Positions 62,127-64,000 of a stretch of 64,000 nt of DNA are shown piece by piece. Numbering within the stretch: the first letter of the stretch is position 1; every line of letters starts with the position of its first letter. The translations under genes were made by a program, and so were the position numbers. This DNA comes from Thiodiazotropha sp040791665. Its GTDB lineage: Bacteria; Pseudomonadota; Gammaproteobacteria; Chromatiales; Chromatiaceae. The stretch is from the NCBI GenBank assembly GCA_040791665.1, contig JBFNNX010000037.1, positions 1 through 64,000 on the forward strand, read 5' to 3'. The notes under the pieces are model-generated. The model saw nothing but the letters and a program-made list of their open reading frames with translations. It was not told where the DNA came from and did no database searches.

Positions 62127-62284
62127 ATGGCTACTGTTATACAGATTGGTGAATGGTTATTGTTTATCACTGAATATTATCTGGAACCTGATAAAAAGTG
62201 AACATAGGACTCTGTAATGTACGCGCATACCCGTTTCCTGGTATATGTTCGGCGCCGTCGCTATCAGGGTATGGATACACGAAA

Positions 62285-62305
62285 GGGTGTGGCGAAGCCA
62301 CACCC
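62285..62305 (-). terminator. Hairpin terminator of the low-complexity secreted protein gene
   Basis: A perfect 9-bp stem (GGGTGTGGC at 62285-62293, GCCACACCC at 62297-62305) with a 3-base loop; in the minus direction it is followed by TTTCG. It lies 11 bases after the stop of the gene at 62317-62682. Confidence 0.65.
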
Positions 62306-62316
62306 TATAATGACTT

Positions 62317-62682
62317 CTACTCCCCTTCGTAACTTGCACCGATATATCCACCGGAGCTGCTACTTTGGTTTGAACTGTCATCGGTGTCGTCCGATGACGA
62401 AGTAGTCGTGGTTTTGGTTTTTGTCTTTATCTTGGTTTTTGTAATATTGCCATCCTCATCGACTGTTCGTGTCTTGGTCTTTTGTTTGACTTTGGTTGTG
62501 GTTTTCGATTTGCCAGCGAGCCGAAGCGGGGCGCTTGTCATGTAGTTATCATCGATTTGTGATCGGTTGAGGCTTGTGGTTGATAAGGTATCCGAAGCGG
62601 TTACTGCGGCAGTGGCTGATGCCTCCGTACCGATCATAAGCGCAAGCAGGCTGGAAATAACGAAAGATGTTGGTCGTTTCAT
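62317..62682 (-). CDS. Exported low-complexity Lys/Thr- and Ser-rich protein
   Basis: 121 residues with a Sec signal peptide (about 1-23, ending GTEASA). The mature part is low complexity: a KT-rich central block (KSKTTTKVKQKTKTRTVDED, then repeated KTKIKTK-like units), a Ser/Asp-rich stretch (TTSSSDDTDDSSNQSSSSGG) and the tail GYIGASYEGE. No cysteine and no known domain. It may be a surface or periplasmic matrix-type protein, but the function is unknown. A terminator hairpin follows. Confidence 0.65.
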   Translation of the reverse strand: MKRPTSFVISSLLALMIGTEASATAAVTASDTLSTTSLNRSQIDDNYMTSAPLRLAGKSKTTTKVKQKTKTRTVDEDGNITKTKIKTKTKTTTTSSSDDTDDSSNQSSSSGGYIGASYEGE

Positions 62683-63270
62683 GGTCGTTTCCCTCGATTT
62701 AGATAGTTTAACGCAACAACATGTTTACAAAAGATGTATACCATCTCTGTACTTAAGCAAGTCCCGAACAAGCCTGGGTGGGCCTGATTTTGAGCCAAAA
62801 TCTTTCGCATCAAGTCATCAATCACAGGTAATAGCCGGTCTATTGGCCGATTGATTACGACAAGGCGGAAGTTTTTGGCCGCATGATGGCCTTCCATGAC
62901 TTGTTCAGAGCCCTCTTAATGCCTAACCATCTGATGAACAGACAGCGATCCTTACTGCATGATCGATGGTAAATGAGTCGTTGATGAAGGGGTAATGAGA
63001 AAATCACATAAATGATGTGAAATATTTACGTCAATTACGGATAATGTCCGGACAGTGGAGTTGCGTGGAAAAACTAATGGGGAAGGGAAGGCACTTCTGC
63101 TCCAACACCTGGTATTTGAAATCGGAATCATGGGGCAGAAGTGCGGTTTTCGACTGTTGACGCATCACATTTGGTTGCCGGGTGAATAATCTAACGGCAG
63201 CGGCAGAGACCGTTAATTCAGTTAACGGATCCAGACAAAACCGGGTCTCGATTGGTCTATCCGGATCGGC
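62683..63270. other. 588-base intergenic region with a long-loop hairpin
   Basis: No credible gene lies between the secreted protein start and the mdh stop. The one notable structure is a 10-bp perfect inverted repeat, GCACTTCTGC (63091-63100) and GCAGAAGTGC (63135-63144), with a 34-base loop, followed by GGTTTTC. It could be a small RNA element or a terminator for something upstream; no partner gene is apparent. A minus-strand frame at 62679-62897 lacks any gene-like features. Confidence 0.4.
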
Positions 63271-64000
63271 TCAGCCGCGCAGCAGGTCCTCAATGATCGC
63301 ACGCTCTTCGAGTAGCTCCTTCTGGGATGCCTTGAGACGGGATACGCTAAATTCGTCCAGTTCAAGTCCCTGTACGATTTCGTAGTTGCCATCCTTGCAT
63401 GTGACTGGATAGGAGTAAACTACACCCTCCTCGATACCGTAGCTACCGTCGGAAGGGATGGCCATGCTGACCCAGTCACCTTCAGGGGTGCCGAGCGCCC
63501 AGTCATGCATATGATCAACTATTGCATCGGCTGCCGATGCAGCCGAAGAGAGCCCACGCGCTTCGATGATCTCGGCGCCCCGGCGTTGGATTCTTGGGAT
63601 GAAGTGGTCGATGGCCCAATCCCGCGATACCAGATCGTACACCGGTTTGCCATTGACCTGACAGTTATCGATGTGGGGAAATTGGGTCATCGAATGGTTA
63701 CCCCAGATCGTCACCCGATTGATATCCGCAACCAGGGAGTTTGTCTTAATGGCCAGTTGCCCGATGGCGCGGTTGTGGTCCAGGCGTGTCATGGCGGTGA
63801 ATTGGCGCTTATCCAGGTCAGGCGCATTGGAGGCGGCAATCAGTGCGTTGGTGTTGGCTGGATTGCCCACGACCAATACCTTCACATCCCGTGAGGCGTG
63901 GTCGTTTATTGCCTTGCCTTGAATAGAGAAGATTTTGGCGTTTTCGGTGATCAGGTCCTTGCGCTCCATACCCTTACCGCGGGGTTTTGCCCCGATCAGG
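63271..64000 (-). CDS. mdh: Malate dehydrogenase, partial (N-terminus outside window)
   Basis: 243 residues of the C-terminal part are present, and the frame stays open to the right edge, where LIGAKPRGKG precedes MERKDLI. NAD-dependent oxidation of malate to oxaloacetate. Conserved features are VLVVGNPANTNALIA, TRLDHNRAIGQLA (catalytic-loop region), TIWGNHSMTQFPHI with the proton-acceptor His, and SAASAADAIVDHM. It is the lactate/malate dehydrogenase form of about 326 residues (MDH group with GARPRG), not the E. coli 312-residue form. It completes the glyoxylate-cycle set with aceA and aceB. Confidence 0.94.
   Translation of the reverse strand, partial: LIGAKPRGKGMERKDLITENAKIFSIQGKAINDHASRDVKVLVVGNPANTNALIAASNAPDLDKRQFTAMTRLDHNRAIGQLAIKTNSLVADINRVTIWGNHSMTQFPHIDNCQVNGKPVYDLVSRDWAIDHFIPRIQRRGAEIIEARGLSSAASAADAIVDHMHDWALGTPEGDWVSMAIPSDGSYGIEEGVVYSYPVTCKDGNYEIVQGLELDEFSVSRLKASQKELLEERAIIEDLLRG

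Noticed and set aside
62679..62897. A 72-codon minus-strand frame upstream of the low-complexity protein
   Set aside because: It overlaps that gene's start, lacks a ribosome binding site and has no recognisable domain.
1..64000. CRISPR arrays, prophage, transposase genes or rRNA
   Set aside because: No regularly spaced direct repeats of CRISPR size, no phage structural or integrase genes, no transposase motifs and no rRNA sequence were seen.

Overview
The window looks like a chromosome segment of a sulfur-oxidising gammaproteobacterium. The infC-rpmI-rplT-pheST-ihfA-merR order is the standard gammaproteobacterial one. A soxX-soxA-soxK-soxL thiosulfate-oxidation cluster, a long-form RnfB in an rnf operon with an inserted pyruvate:ferredoxin oxidoreductase, and a glyoxylate bypass point to a Chromatiales-like chemolithotroph, perhaps near Sedimenticola or Candidatus Thiodiazotropha. 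The lineage is inferred from gene content and was not computed.

Layout. 1-5.6 kb: translation genes (infC, rpmI, rplT, pheS, pheT), ihfA, a MerR-type regulator and tRNA-Pro(GGG). 5.6-8.2 kb: a 126-bp inverted-repeat element, then soxXAKL on the minus strand with no soxB beside it. 8.4-14.6 kb: small enzymes (GIY-YIG protein, SprT, Ap4A phosphorylase, cupin, riboflavin synthase), a deletion scar joining the front of a sodium:solute symporter gene to the back of a metallophosphoesterase gene, and a divergent LysR/MFS pair. 14.8-21.6 kb: recA-recX-alaS-lysC-csrA-tRNA-Ser(GCT), followed by 163-bp tandem repeats that carry inverted copies of the tRNA-Ser 3' end. 21.8-26.4 kb: a small unknown protein, a PhnD-like binding protein overlapping a PAS-GGDEF-EAL signalling protein, and a small membrane protein. 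26.6-31.5 kb: pepA-holC and a partner gene, divergent from lptF-lptG. 31.5-35.1 kb: a DUF3943 protein, and a class III nucleotide cyclase coupled to a repeat lipoprotein.

35.5-49.5 kb is one uninterrupted minus-strand run: rnfB - nifJ - rnfC - rnfD - rnfG - rnfE - rnfA - small Cys-rich membrane protein - ppsA - ppsR. Taken together, these genes could make low-potential ferredoxin (Rnf), use it to carboxylate acetyl-CoA to pyruvate (or run the reverse), and commit pyruvate to PEP under PpsR control. The NifJ is unusually large and carries a fused C-terminal ferredoxin. This is the most interesting system in the window.

50-64 kb: a transglycosylase lipoprotein, adk with a zinc-type LID, a tautomerase, an orphan exopolysaccharide sugar transferase, aceK divergent from aceB-aceA, a second and larger inverted-repeat element, rraA, a CNNM/CBS protein, ppnN, a low-complexity secreted protein, and mdh running off the right edge. 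aceBA, mdh, nifJ and ppsA fit C2/C3 carbon assimilation and gluconeogenesis. No prophage, transposase, CRISPR array or rRNA is visible.
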